From NCBI RefSeq assembly GCF_002102345.1, contig NZ_LQPP01000029.1:146504-210503 (forward strand): a DNA stretch of 64,000 nucleotides, given 5' to 3'. The DNA is from Mycolicibacterium peregrinum (GTDB taxonomy: Bacteria; Actinomycetota; Actinomycetes; Mycobacteriales; Mycobacteriaceae). Under the pieces are notes generated by a model. It searched no databases. It had not been told where the DNA came from and saw nothing but the letters and a program-made list of their open reading frames with translations. Below, in pieces: positions 34,141 to 42,035 of the stretch. How positions within the stretch are numbered: position 1 is the stretch's first letter; the number at the start of each line of letters is the position of its first letter. The position numbers were made by a program, and so were the translations under genes.

Positions 34141-34884
34141 TCAACGCGCAGCGGGCGCGACGTGCTGTCGCAGCAGGGCCCGCACCCGGGCCGGCACCAC
34201 CCTCGGTGGGCTAGCGATCATCCGTGCCGCTGCCCGGGCGGCGTCTTTGCGCTCGCCGAGCTTGGTGACGGCGGGATCGTGCATCCGCCACGGCGAAGCC
34301 CGGTACTCAGGTTGCGACGCGACGATCTCCAGCACCGTCTCGATGTCCTTCACGTCGCGGTCGGAGTGCCTTACGGTCCATGCCAGCATCTTCAACACGA
34401 ACGCGGCCTCGACGTCGGGAACCGGGACCTCGAATTCCAGATAGGTGCTGTCGGTGAGCCGCGCTGTGACGGCCACCCACACCGGCGGCGACGCCAGCGC
34501 CAGGCGTAATCCCGGTGCCCCGTCAAAAGCCCGTTGACCGATGTATCTCTTGCCCGGTTTGGTCTCGGTGGGCACCAGGAGATCGACCGCGCGTTCACCA
34601 AGCTCGTATCGGTTTCCGCGGATGTCCGTGTAACCCAACGCGGTGAGCTGGTCGTGGAATTCGCCGGCAACAGCCACCTGCTCGTCGATCCCCGCATCGG
34701 CGTCGGAGGTCACTCGCGGAACTCCTGGCACGCCGTAGACATGACGGAGCAACCGCACCATGTGGCCGCCGATGACGCGGTAATCCAGATGAGTGGCCAC
34801 GGCGGACACGTCGTACAACGCACGCATCCCGTTGTCGTCGGCCGTGGCCGTGCACGCCACGACGACCGGTACTGCGGCGGTCAC
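34141..34884 (-). CDS. AbiEii/MenT-like nucleotidyltransferase toxin
   Basis: 247 residues. The motifs fit the AbiEii/DUF1814 nucleotidyltransferase toxins: G39-G40 in VIGGHMVRLL, then VTSDADAGI with D61 and D63 as metal ligands, and the downstream K165 and R172 with K179-D180 (VLKMLAWTVRHSDRDVKDIETVLEIV). Toxins of this class, such as mycobacterial MenT, add nucleotides to tRNA 3' ends. Its start overlaps the upstream antitoxin stop (ATGA). It has no apparent link to steroid metabolism and is probably a mobile or defensive insertion between the steroid operons. Confidence 0.82.
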   Translation of the reverse strand: MTAAVPVVVACTATADDNGMRALYDVSAVATHLDYRVIGGHMVRLLRHVYGVPGVPRVTSDADAGIDEQVAVAGEFHDQLTALGYTDIRGNRYELGERAVDLLVPTETKPGKRYIGQRAFDGAPGLRLALASPPVWVAVTARLTDSTYLEFEVPVPDVEAAFVLKMLAWTVRHSDRDVKDIETVLEIVASQPEYRASPWRMHDPAVTKLGERKDAARAAARMIASPPRVVPARVRALLRQHVAPAAR

Positions 34885-35840
34885 CGGCTCGCGATCCAGT
34901 CGGCAAGTCGCTGCGGTGCCCCGTCGCCGATGTCAGCACCGGCGCTAATGTCCTGCAGGACGACCACCGGATCTGCGGTGAGGATGCCGGGATGCTGCGC
35001 GCCAGTGACTTGGTTCCACCACCCGGCGGTCGCCCACACCGTCTGGTCAGCAGGCACGCGCACGGTCAAAGTTGCCTCCTCGGCGGTCGCTTCCACCAAA
35101 TCGAAGTCGGTGAGGTCAATCAGCTCCTCGGAGTAGACCAGGCCGTGTGTCGGTACCCGCCACGGCGCCAGCACATCGGCGGCGACTTCACCGCCGGCAA
35201 GCACCCGTACCGTCAGCTCGGCGCCGAGCCGGATCGCGCTGCGGACCTGATCGGTCACCGAGTCTGTGCCATACCAGTAGGTTTCGATAAGTCCGTCGTC
35301 GGCCGGCACCGACGTCATCGCGGCGAGGCATTCCCGACGTGATTCCTCGGCCATGGGTGTGTTTGGCAGCGGCACCCTCTCCACCATCTTGGATATCGCC
35401 TGCTGGCTCACTGCGATGGCCGCGGCAAGGTCGCTTTGGCGCAGGTGCTCGCTGGTGAGGACGCAGATCCGTTCCGCCGCGCGGCGACGCCAGCTACGTT
35501 CGCCTGCGCCGCGGCGGGGGCGCGCCATCGCAGGAGCGCGGTAAACGGTGCCAGAGAGCACCAGTTCGCCTGTACTGCCGACGCTGAGGTCGACGCCCCC
35601 CTCGGCTAACAGAGCTGAACGCGCCTGCGCGGAGATTGTGTCGCAGACGACGAATATCCGGTGGCCAGTACGGCTACGGCTGCGATCCAGTGCCAATGTT
35701 GGTGACGACACGCGTTCAGCCACGATGAGGTCGGCGGTGACCGCGTGGTTGCCGGCGCGGTAGGTGATGGTTTGGGCATCACCTGTGACCACCGGGACTC
35801 CGGCCTCGACCAGGCGTGCGGGCACTGACGCAGGATGCAT
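34881..35840 (-). CDS. AbiEi/MenA-like antitoxin with helix-turn-helix
   Basis: 319 residues. The N-terminal ~100 residues (HAVTADLIVAERVSSPTLALDRSRSRTGHRIFVVCDTIS) are an alpha/beta domain. A helix-turn-helix follows (ICVLTSEHLRQSDLAAAIAVSQQAISKMVERV, residues ~126-155), then a C-terminal domain of ~160 residues with a WWNQV motif. Gene order (regulator first, toxin overlapped) and size are like the longer mycobacterial MenA-type antitoxins. Type IV antitoxins counter the toxin and repress their own promoter. A perfect inverted repeat at 35865-35910 lies just upstream. ATG 35840 is the only good start. Confidence 0.78.
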   Translation of the reverse strand: MHPASVPARLVEAGVPVVTGDAQTITYRAGNHAVTADLIVAERVSSPTLALDRSRSRTGHRIFVVCDTISAQARSALLAEGGVDLSVGSTGELVLSGTVYRAPAMARPRRGAGERSWRRRAAERICVLTSEHLRQSDLAAAIAVSQQAISKMVERVPLPNTPMAEESRRECLAAMTSVPADDGLIETYWYGTDSVTDQVRSAIRLGAELTVRVLAGGEVAADVLAPWRVPTHGLVYSEELIDLTDFDLVEATAEEATLTVRVPADQTVWATAGWWNQVTGAQHPGILTADPVVVLQDISAGADIGDGAPQRLADWIASR

Positions 35841-35864
35841 CCCTCTACCCTATCATCGATACAA

Positions 35865-35910
35865 TGTCAAACAACCAAACTCGAAAATGGGAGCCTGCAG
35901 TTGTTTGACA
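35865..35910. promoter_or_regulatory. 11-bp perfect inverted repeat, probable toxin-antitoxin operator
   Basis: TGTCAAACAAC (35865-35875) and its exact complement (35900-35910) are separated by 24 bp, 25 bp before the antitoxin ATG. Each arm carries TTGACA, a consensus -35 box, facing outwards: one toward the antitoxin, the other toward the empty region to the right. The right arm also forms GTTGT-TTG-ACAAC. The architecture is as in AbiEi operators, which are paired inverted repeats. Confidence 0.72.
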
Positions 35911-36391
35911 ACAAACGGAGGTTCGGGGTAAAAGTCCACGCGCCCCCGCTCGGCGCCATTGTCGGTGTTGGCGTCGAAGCTGATGCTGCAATCCTTAACC
36001 TCGGGCGAACCGTTCTGGCGCTGACGCTGGAGCAGGAGCTGCCAAGATCCTCCGCCAGATCATCAGCGCAATCCGCGAGCTGCGACAGCGCGCGAAAGCG
36101 TTGTTCAACAATTGAACACCCCCAGAATGAGGGGGAGGAACCGCTGGTGGACACCCACATGAAAGCCCAGGCAGAGATGCTGGCCGACCTGCTCTCCACG
36201 CAGGAAGACCTTGACCCGACCCGGGGCCGTCGCTGAGCGAAGGGCTGTTCGGCGACGGGACGCTGATCGGCGGGCAGCGCCATGAGGCAGACCTTGGGGT
36301 GTTCGATTTCTGAACACCCTAGTGGCGGCGGCCTTGGAGGGCTTTCGTCTACGCGCCACGGACCTGCCGCGATGACGTTTGGTCCGCCGCG
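35911..36391. other. Region without a convincing gene, with two small palindromes
   Basis: No long credible frame. GTTCAA-CAA-TTGAAC lies at 36103-36117 and GGTGTTC-N7-GAACACC at 36298-36318; the two share the GTTC/GAAC arms. A possible 29-residue ORF (GTG 36147 to 36236, with GGGGGAGGAA upstream) and a peptide-like run ending ILRQIISAIRELRQRAKALFNN before 36115 may be remnants of a mobile element. Neither is annotated as a gene. Confidence 0.4.
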
Positions 36392-37315
36392 TTACCCGCC
36401 GAGCAGGTCACGTAGCGCCTGGCTGGCCGCTCGTCGGGCCCGGTGGGCGATGTCGAGCATCGGCATCGTCATGAAACCGTGGATGCCGCCTTCGAACGGG
36501 CGTCGGGTCACTGGCACCCCGGCCGCCTCCAACGCGTCGGCATAGGCGATGCCCTCGTCATACAGGGGATCGTGGCCGGCGAGCACCACGACGGCCGGCG
36601 GTAAACCACTGAGGTCACCGTGTAGCGGTGAGGCGTAAGGGTTTTGCCGGTCGCCGATTGCCGGGACGTATTGGTCCCAGTACCACTGCAGTGCCGGGCG
36701 CGGATTGTAGAAGCCCTTGCCGAACAGTTGGTAGGAGTCGGTATCGAAATCTGCGGCGATCACCGGGTACAGCAGGAGTTGTGCCGCCAGGTCCGGTCCT
36801 CCACGGTCGCGGGCCATCAGGGTGGTCACCGCGGCGAGGTTGCCTCCGGCGCTGTCGCCGCCCACGACGACGCGTGACGGGTCGGCGCCGAAATCGGCTG
36901 CATGATCGACTGCCCAGCGGGTGGCGGCGTAGAGGTCTTCGGCGCCGGTCGGCCAGCGGTGCTCGGGGGCCAGCCGGTAGGCGACCGAAACCACCACAGC
37001 TGGAATGAGATTGGCAAGGTTGCGGCATAATCCGTCGTGGCTGTCGAGATCGCAGAACACGAACCCGCCGCCATGGGCGTACACCAGCAGGGGCAGTGGT
37101 TCGGAGGCGTCGGGTCGGTAGACCCGCACATCGATACGACCGTTGTCGACCGGTACCTGGTGGTCGGCAACGGAAGCCACCGGCTCGGGCTGGGGGTTGG
37201 CGACGAACCGGCTGTGGATCGCGGCGCGGGCCTGCGCGCCGGTCATGGTGTGTACTGGCGGGAAGCCTGAATCCAGTGTCTTGATCAAACCCGCGATCTG
37301 TGGATCGAGCGTCAT
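36392..37315 (-). CDS. HSL-family alpha/beta hydrolase (esterase)
   Basis: 307 residues: HGGGFVFCDLDSHDG oxyanion motif, GGDSAGGNLAAVTTLMARDRGG nucleophile elbow near residue 160, Asp in VVLAGHDPLYDEG and His in GGIHGFMTM. It likely hydrolyses short-chain esters or lactones. ATG 37315 overlaps the stop of the upstream IclR regulator (ATGA), so it is the direct operon partner of that regulator. It is similar in type to the esterase at 16954-17892. Confidence 0.85.
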   Translation of the reverse strand: MTLDPQIAGLIKTLDSGFPPVHTMTGAQARAAIHSRFVANPQPEPVASVADHQVPVDNGRIDVRVYRPDASEPLPLLVYAHGGGFVFCDLDSHDGLCRNLANLIPAVVVSVAYRLAPEHRWPTGAEDLYAATRWAVDHAADFGADPSRVVVGGDSAGGNLAAVTTLMARDRGGPDLAAQLLLYPVIAADFDTDSYQLFGKGFYNPRPALQWYWDQYVPAIGDRQNPYASPLHGDLSGLPPAVVVLAGHDPLYDEGIAYADALEAAGVPVTRRPFEGGIHGFMTMPMLDIAHRARRAASQALRDLLGG

Positions 37316-38169
37316 GCGGGGACCAGGGTGGCAGAGGTCCGTGGGCCGACGGGGCCGCCGACGCGCAGCGGCCGGACGGGTTGCAAGGTGGGGACCACTC
37401 GATGAGGCCCATCTTCGGCATTGCGCCAGATACCCATGGCCGTCATCCGCACCGGAGCGGCCAGCCGCTGGTCGAATGCCATCCGGCTCATCGGACCACA
37501 CACCGATACCGCCGCGACGGCGGCGCCGGCCGGACCGATCGGTGCTGCCACACAACCGAATCCGGTGAGCGATTCCTCCCGTTCGAATGCGACGCCGTGG
37601 GCGCGGACCTTTGCCAACTCGGCTTCCAGCTGCCGTTCCGTGCTGATCGAAAACCGCGTCAACCGCGAGGCCAGATTGACCTCGACCGATGAATTGTCGG
37701 CCAGGATGGCCTTGCCGACCGCCGTACAGTGCGCGGGCTGCCGCCCTCCGATACGGGTCGGAATGGCTGCCACCATCTGACCGCCGATCTTCTCCAGGTA
37801 TACGACGTCGGATCCGTCGAGTACCGCCAGGTGGACGACCAGTCCGGTGGCCCGGTGCAGATCGCGCAGCAACGGAATCGCGGCACGGTGGATGCGGTCC
37901 TGGTGCAGCGCCAGCGATCCCAGTTCGACGAGCCGCATGCCCAACTCGTAGTCACGGCCATCACGGCGGAGCCAACGAAGGTGCACCAGGCGCTCGAGGA
38001 GTCGGTGGGCCGACGATCGGGGCAGCCCGGTCCGGCGCACGATCTCGGCCAATGTCAGTCGGGCGGATCCCTCGAAGGCATCGAGAACCAGGGAAACCCG
38101 GTCGATGACGGCGCTGGGCGTCTCGCCCGGCTTCTCGGCAGCCATTGTCTTCTCGGCAGCCATTGTCAT
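37312..38169 (-). CDS. IclR-family transcriptional regulator
   Basis: 285 residues. The winged helix is VIDRVSLVLDAFEGSARLTLAEIVRRTGLPRSSAHRLLERLVHLRWLRR (residues ~20-70). The IclR effector GAF-like domain follows: YLEKIGGQMVAAIPTRIGGRQPAHCTAVGKAILA and FEREESLTGFGCVAAPI. The N-terminus reads MTMAAEKTMAAEKPGE, a short tandem duplication in the DNA, so the second copy's ATG (38154) could be the ancestral start. The perfect palindrome at 38205-38225 lies 35 bp upstream. It is coupled to an esterase it may control. Confidence 0.86.
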   Translation of the reverse strand: MTMAAEKTMAAEKPGETPSAVIDRVSLVLDAFEGSARLTLAEIVRRTGLPRSSAHRLLERLVHLRWLRRDGRDYELGMRLVELGSLALHQDRIHRAAIPLLRDLHRATGLVVHLAVLDGSDVVYLEKIGGQMVAAIPTRIGGRQPAHCTAVGKAILADNSSVEVNLASRLTRFSISTERQLEAELAKVRAHGVAFEREESLTGFGCVAAPIGPAGAAVAAVSVCGPMSRMAFDQRLAAPVRMTAMGIWRNAEDGPHRVVPTLQPVRPLRVGGPVGPRTSATLVPA

Positions 38170-38204
38170 GAGGACCTCCCATATCGAGCCGCATGCCTGG
38201 ACGG

Positions 38205-38225
38205 CATATGACTATTAGTCATATG
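38205..38225. promoter_or_regulatory. Perfect palindrome, probable IclR operator
   Basis: CATATGACT-ATT-AGTCATATG: 9-bp perfect arms with a 3-bp spacer, AT-rich against a GC-rich background, 35 bp upstream of the IclR start. A further half-site-like ATATGACTG follows at 38221. Autoregulation by IclR is the simplest reading. Confidence 0.7.
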
Positions 38226-38290
38226 ACTGTTTGTAGCATATCGATGTGGGTGCTGTCACATGAACGACTGAATGCGAGCGGGGTCATGCC

Positions 38291-38317
38291 AAAACCCCCG
38301 CCGCGATGCGGCGGGGG
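38291..38317 (-). terminator. Intrinsic terminator of the hsaA-hsaC operon
   Basis: CCCCCGCCGC-GAT-GCGGCGGGGG (38295-38317) is a perfect 10-bp GC stem with a 3-bp loop. In minus-strand orientation it is followed by TTTT (38294-38291). It lies 40 bp after the stop at 38358, ending the operon from 41936. Confidence 0.85.
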
Positions 38318-38357
38318 TAGGGCGATATCAAGTTGCAGGGGCGGCGATGACCAGCGG

Positions 38358-39824
38358 CTATGCCTCTGCCGCGGCCCGGCCGGCGCGCCGACCGTAGAAG
38401 CTGCCGTCACCCAGTGACACACCGCTGGCATATCCCCAGGCGGCCAGGCCGGCCGTGCAGCGCCCGGCAGCGAACAGCCCGGGAATGGGGTCACCACTGA
38501 CGTGCAGTACTTCGGCGTCGAGCGTGGTGTGCAGCCCGCCGAGGGTGAAACCGCCGGTGCTCTCGCGGAGGTCGATGGCTCCCACCGGGGATTTGATCGG
38601 CTTGAGCCACTGCGGCTTCTTGTGCAGCAGCGGGTCCTCGCCGCGCGACGCGCCCTCGTTATAGGCATCGACGGTGGCTTGCAGCGAGTTCGGAGGTAGG
38701 CCGATCTCGGCCTCCAGGTCGGCGATGGTGTCGGCCACCCACGTCGGCGGCCGCATCATCAGTAGGGGAGAGCGCGAGGCCATCGCCTCCTCCTGGGCGT
38801 CGCCGTCGATGATCAGATAGGCCGTGTTGTTCTGGTGATACAGCGTCAACTGGCCGGCGCGACCGGGATAGGTGTCCTCGGCGACATAACGCTGACCACG
38901 TTCGTTGACCAGAATCCCGCGCACCAACTGCTGGGGGTCGATGAACAGAGCGACCTCGGTGGCGTCCATGTGCGCCAAATCGGCACCGAGTGCCTGCGCC
39001 ATCCGGATGGCCTGCCCGTCGTGCTGCTCGATCGAGGCGGCCGGGCGGCCGGCGATGCGCGGGGCATACCTGGCGACCATCGCGTCGTTGTAGGCGAAAC
39101 TTCCGGTGGCCAGCACAACTCCACGTCGTGCCCGGATGTCCAGCACGGTGCCGTAGCGCCGGGTCCGAATGCCGACGACGCGGCCGTCGGACTCGACGAT
39201 CAGCGACTGCACCCGCACGTCGTACAGCGAGCGCACTCCGACCGCGGTCGCGGTGTCGACGAGGCCCTTCATCAGCATGTAGCCCGCGCTGGACTCGCCC
39301 TGTTTCTTGTTCTGCATTTGCGGCACGTGCCCGCGCGGAGCGGGCGTGGCGATGGTGTTGAACGGGTACGAGTTCTCCCCGCCGCTGTACATCAGCCCCT
39401 GGTCGCCCATCGGCTCCCAACCGGGCTCGCCGAAGAACTCGGGTTTGAACGGCACCCCGCAGCCCACGAGCCAGTCGAAGTGCGCGACGCTGCCCTCGCA
39501 GTAATCCGCGATGCGCGCGGCATCGGCGCCGGGCCCCATCGCCGCGTTGAGGAATGCGGCCATGTTGTCGACGGAATCTTCGAACCCGCAGGCCTTTTGG
39601 ATCTCGGTCCCACCGCCGAGGTAGATGAATCCACCTGCCATCGAGGCGGCTCCGCCCCAGGAGCCGGTGCGTTCGAGTACCAGTACGTCGGCGCCGGCGC
39701 GGGCCGCCTCCACTGCTGCGGCGGCGCCGGCCACCCCGTAACCGGCGATCACCACGTCGGCCTCGTCGGCCCACTCGGTGACCGCGCTGACCGGGATCGG
39801 CCGGATGTCGTCGGTGAGCGTCAC
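38358..39824 (-). CDS. FAD-dependent dehydrogenase of the KstD/fumarate-reductase flavoprotein superfamily
   Basis: 488 residues. The FAD motif is VVIAGYGVAGAAAAVEAARAGADVLVLERTGSWGGAASMAGG. The C-terminal FAD motif is IPGLFAAGRCTAGLAAWGYASGVSLGDGSFYGRRAGRAAA. It lacks the Y-P-G-x-G segment of true delta-1 KstDs, which the copy at 7072 has, so a delta-4(5-alpha)-dehydrogenase or another 3-ketosteroid desaturase or reductase is more likely. GTG 39824 overlaps the extradiol dioxygenase stop (GTGA). It is last in the operon with hsaA and hsaC homologues. Confidence 0.82.
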   Translation of the reverse strand: MTLTDDIRPIPVSAVTEWADEADVVIAGYGVAGAAAAVEAARAGADVLVLERTGSWGGAASMAGGFIYLGGGTEIQKACGFEDSVDNMAAFLNAAMGPGADAARIADYCEGSVAHFDWLVGCGVPFKPEFFGEPGWEPMGDQGLMYSGGENSYPFNTIATPAPRGHVPQMQNKKQGESSAGYMLMKGLVDTATAVGVRSLYDVRVQSLIVESDGRVVGIRTRRYGTVLDIRARRGVVLATGSFAYNDAMVARYAPRIAGRPAASIEQHDGQAIRMAQALGADLAHMDATEVALFIDPQQLVRGILVNERGQRYVAEDTYPGRAGQLTLYHQNNTAYLIIDGDAQEEAMASRSPLLMMRPPTWVADTIADLEAEIGLPPNSLQATVDAYNEGASRGEDPLLHKKPQWLKPIKSPVGAIDLRESTGGFTLGGLHTTLDAEVLHVSGDPIPGLFAAGRCTAGLAAWGYASGVSLGDGSFYGRRAGRAAAEA

Positions 39825-40729
39825 GGCTGCATGGCCTTCGGCAGATCGGTGACCCACTGGTGTCCCCAGTAGCTGTCTGCGGTGATTTCTTCTGCCGTGT
39901 AATAGGTTTCGTCGACCCGCATGCCCTCGGTGCCGAATTCGATATCCCAGTCGCCCGGAGCGCGCACGTAGAACGACACCATCTTGTCGTTGGTGTGCCG
40001 ACCCAGTGTCGACGACAGCTGGAAGCCTTCGGCATTGACCCGGTCGAGGGCCTGGCCCACTGCATCGAGGGTGTCGACCTCGACCATGAGATGAATGAGT
40101 CCCGGATCGCGCAGCGTCTGCGCGGGACAGATCGCCAGGCTGTGATGGCGCTCGTTGACGCCCATGAATCGCACCCGCACCGGTCCGAACTCCGGCGGCA
40201 CCGGGACGCGGAACGCGCCACGGGACTTGAAACCCAGTACCTCGGTGTAGAACTCGAACAAGCCGTTGACGTCGAGCGCGGGCAACACCACATGCCCGAG
40301 ACCCTGATCGCCGGTGACGAACCTCGCGCCGAAGGGTGTGACCACCGGGGAGTGGTCGAGGACCGGGCCGTGGAACACCTCCAGTGAGGTGCCGGCCGGG
40401 TCTTCGAACGCGATGGCCTCCTCGACCCGTCGGGCGTCCGTCTCTTCGAGCGAGAGCTGCTTGAACGGCACCCCGGCGGCATCGAGCGCGGCCTTGACCT
40501 GCTCAAGGTCGGCGTGGTCGCGCACCTCCCAGCCGACGGTCAGGATCTTGTCGGAGTCGCCGGGTACGACGATGATGCGGGCAGCACGCTCATCCATCCG
40601 CAGGTACAACGCGGACTCGTCGGGCCCGGTACCGGTGGCGAAGCCGAGCACGTTGAAGGCGAAGTGCCGCCAGCGCTCGATATCAGAGGCGGCGACGGTG
40701 ACGTAGCCGAGGCTCTTGATCAGTCCCAT
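39821..40729 (-). CDS. hsaC: Extradiol ring-cleavage dioxygenase (HsaC-like)
   Basis: 302 residues with two vicinal-oxygen-chelate repeats. The iron ligands are H146 (GLGHVVLP), H213 (PGLIHLMVEVD) and E264 (WDIEFGTEG), the 2-His-1-Glu set. H195/H196 in NERHHSLAI fit the second-sphere histidine. HsaC cleaves 3,4-dihydroxy-9,10-seconandrost-triene-dione meta to the catechol, opening ring A. It is 13 bp downstream of the hsaA-like gene, whose product is its substrate. ATG 40729. Confidence 0.9.
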   Translation of the reverse strand: MGLIKSLGYVTVAASDIERWRHFAFNVLGFATGTGPDESALYLRMDERAARIIVVPGDSDKILTVGWEVRDHADLEQVKAALDAAGVPFKQLSLEETDARRVEEAIAFEDPAGTSLEVFHGPVLDHSPVVTPFGARFVTGDQGLGHVVLPALDVNGLFEFYTEVLGFKSRGAFRVPVPPEFGPVRVRFMGVNERHHSLAICPAQTLRDPGLIHLMVEVDTLDAVGQALDRVNAEGFQLSSTLGRHTNDKMVSFYVRAPGDWDIEFGTEGMRVDETYYTAEEITADSYWGHQWVTDLPKAMQP

Positions 40730-40742
40730 ATGAGCTGTCCTC

Positions 40743-41936
40743 TCAGATCATCGCCCGCAGCGGACCCTGCGGGTCCACACCCAGTGAACTGAGGGCCGAC
40801 GCGTGATAGACCGTGCTCGGAACGTGAATCGCGTGGGCCTGGCCGACATGCACATCGCGCCAATAGCGTTGCAGCGGTTTGTCCATCCGCGCCGCGTTGC
40901 CGCCGCACCGGGCGAAGATCTCGTCGACCGCCGAGACCGCGCGCCACACTGCCCGCACCTGGGTGCGCCGGCCCGCGGCCCGGTCCTCGAACGACACTTC
41001 CTTGCCCGAGTCGACGATGTCGTAGATGCGATCGGCGTTGGCCAACAGTTCCTGGCGGGCCGCGTTGATGTCCGCCGCGGCTTCACCGATCGCGTACATG
41101 ACGTAGGGGTCGTCCTTGATCGCCACGCCGCTGGAGTTGACCCGCTCACGTTGGTAGTCGAGCGCGGCGGCCAGGGCCCCCTCGGCGATGCCGATGGTCG
41201 CCGAGCTGATGCCGAGCGGGAACATCGTCGACCACGGCATCAGGTACAGCGTTTCGGTCATCCCGGCCTCGCGCTGGGCGGTGCCGTCCATGACCTTCAT
41301 CGCGTCCATCGTCCGGTACGTCGGTACGAACGCATCCTTGACGATGACGTCCTTGGAGCCGGTTCCGCGCAGCCCCACCACATTCCACGAGTCCTCCACG
41401 ATCTCGTAGTCCTGGCGCGGCAGGATCATGTGCAGCATCTGCGGCGGCATTATGGGTACGGCCTCGGCGCCGGGTTCATTGCTGGCGAGCATCGCGCCCA
41501 GGAAGATCCAGTCGCAGTGATCGGTGCCCGAGCTGAACTGCCAGCGGCCGTTGAAGATGTAGCCACCGTCGACGGGCTTGGCCACCCCCTGCGGCGCGTA
41601 GGGAGACGCGACCCAGGTGTCGACGTCGTCGGCCCAGATCTCTGCGGCGACCTTCGGGTCGGCGTACGCGAGCTGGTACGGGTGCACGCCCACCACGCCG
41701 TTGATCCATCCGGCCGAGGGATCCAGCGCCGCGGTGGCCATCACGGTCTCGGCGAACTCGCGCGGATGGACCTCCAAGCCGCCGTGTGCCTTGGGCTGCA
41801 GCAGGCGGATGTTGCCGGCCGCCTTCATCATCTTGACGGTCTCGTCGGTGAGCTTGCCGATCTTCTCGGCTTCGGCGCCCTGGTGGCGCAACTGGTCGGC
41901 GAGGTCGCGCACCCGGTCGATTACGCGCTCAGTCAT
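40743..41936 (-). CDS. hsaA: Flavin-dependent phenol monooxygenase (HsaA-like)
   Basis: 397 residues with an acyl-CoA-dehydrogenase fold. It matches HsaA in wording: GYIFNGRWQFSSGTDHCDWIFLGAM, DSWNVVGLRGTGSKDVIVKDAFVP and the C-terminal DVHVGQAHAIHVPSTVYH, where HsaA has its catalytic-site His. With reduced flavin from HsaB it hydroxylates 3-HSA to the catechol for HsaC. It heads the operon 41936 to 38358. Shared-motif copy 8 lies 68 bp upstream, in the gap after kshB. Confidence 0.9.
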   Translation of the reverse strand: MTERVIDRVRDLADQLRHQGAEAEKIGKLTDETVKMMKAAGNIRLLQPKAHGGLEVHPREFAETVMATAALDPSAGWINGVVGVHPYQLAYADPKVAAEIWADDVDTWVASPYAPQGVAKPVDGGYIFNGRWQFSSGTDHCDWIFLGAMLASNEPGAEAVPIMPPQMLHMILPRQDYEIVEDSWNVVGLRGTGSKDVIVKDAFVPTYRTMDAMKVMDGTAQREAGMTETLYLMPWSTMFPLGISSATIGIAEGALAAALDYQRERVNSSGVAIKDDPYVMYAIGEAAADINAARQELLANADRIYDIVDSGKEVSFEDRAAGRRTQVRAVWRAVSAVDEIFARCGGNAARMDKPLQRYWRDVHVGQAHAIHVPSTVYHASALSSLGVDPQGPLRAMI

Positions 41937-42003
41937 TGGTTCGGTCCTATCGTCGAGGGCTGTACTGATGGTGTACCGCTTTGATCCGGGTGGCGGGGGC
42001 CAA

Positions 42004-42016
42004 TCCCGGTCAGTGG
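42004..42016 (+). promoter_or_regulatory. Shared cluster operator, copy 8 (hsaA operon)
   Basis: TCCCGGTCAGTGG, 13 of 13. It lies in the gap between kshB (ends 42036) and hsaA (starts 41936), both on the minus strand. TACACC (41975-41970) lies 35 bp downstream on the minus strand as a possible -10. This promoter makes the hsaA operon independent of kshB. Confidence 0.65.
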
Positions 42017-42035
42017 AAACGTGGGGACGGCCGGC

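Noticed and set aside
35835..36236. 133-aa plus-strand open frame
   Set aside because: It overlaps the antitoxin promoter and operator, has no ribosome site at its ATG, and its sequence has no domain character.
38358..39824. Naming this gene as a second delta-1 kstD
   Set aside because: The Y-P-G-x-G active-site segment of true KstD is missing, so only the flavoprotein superfamily is claimed.
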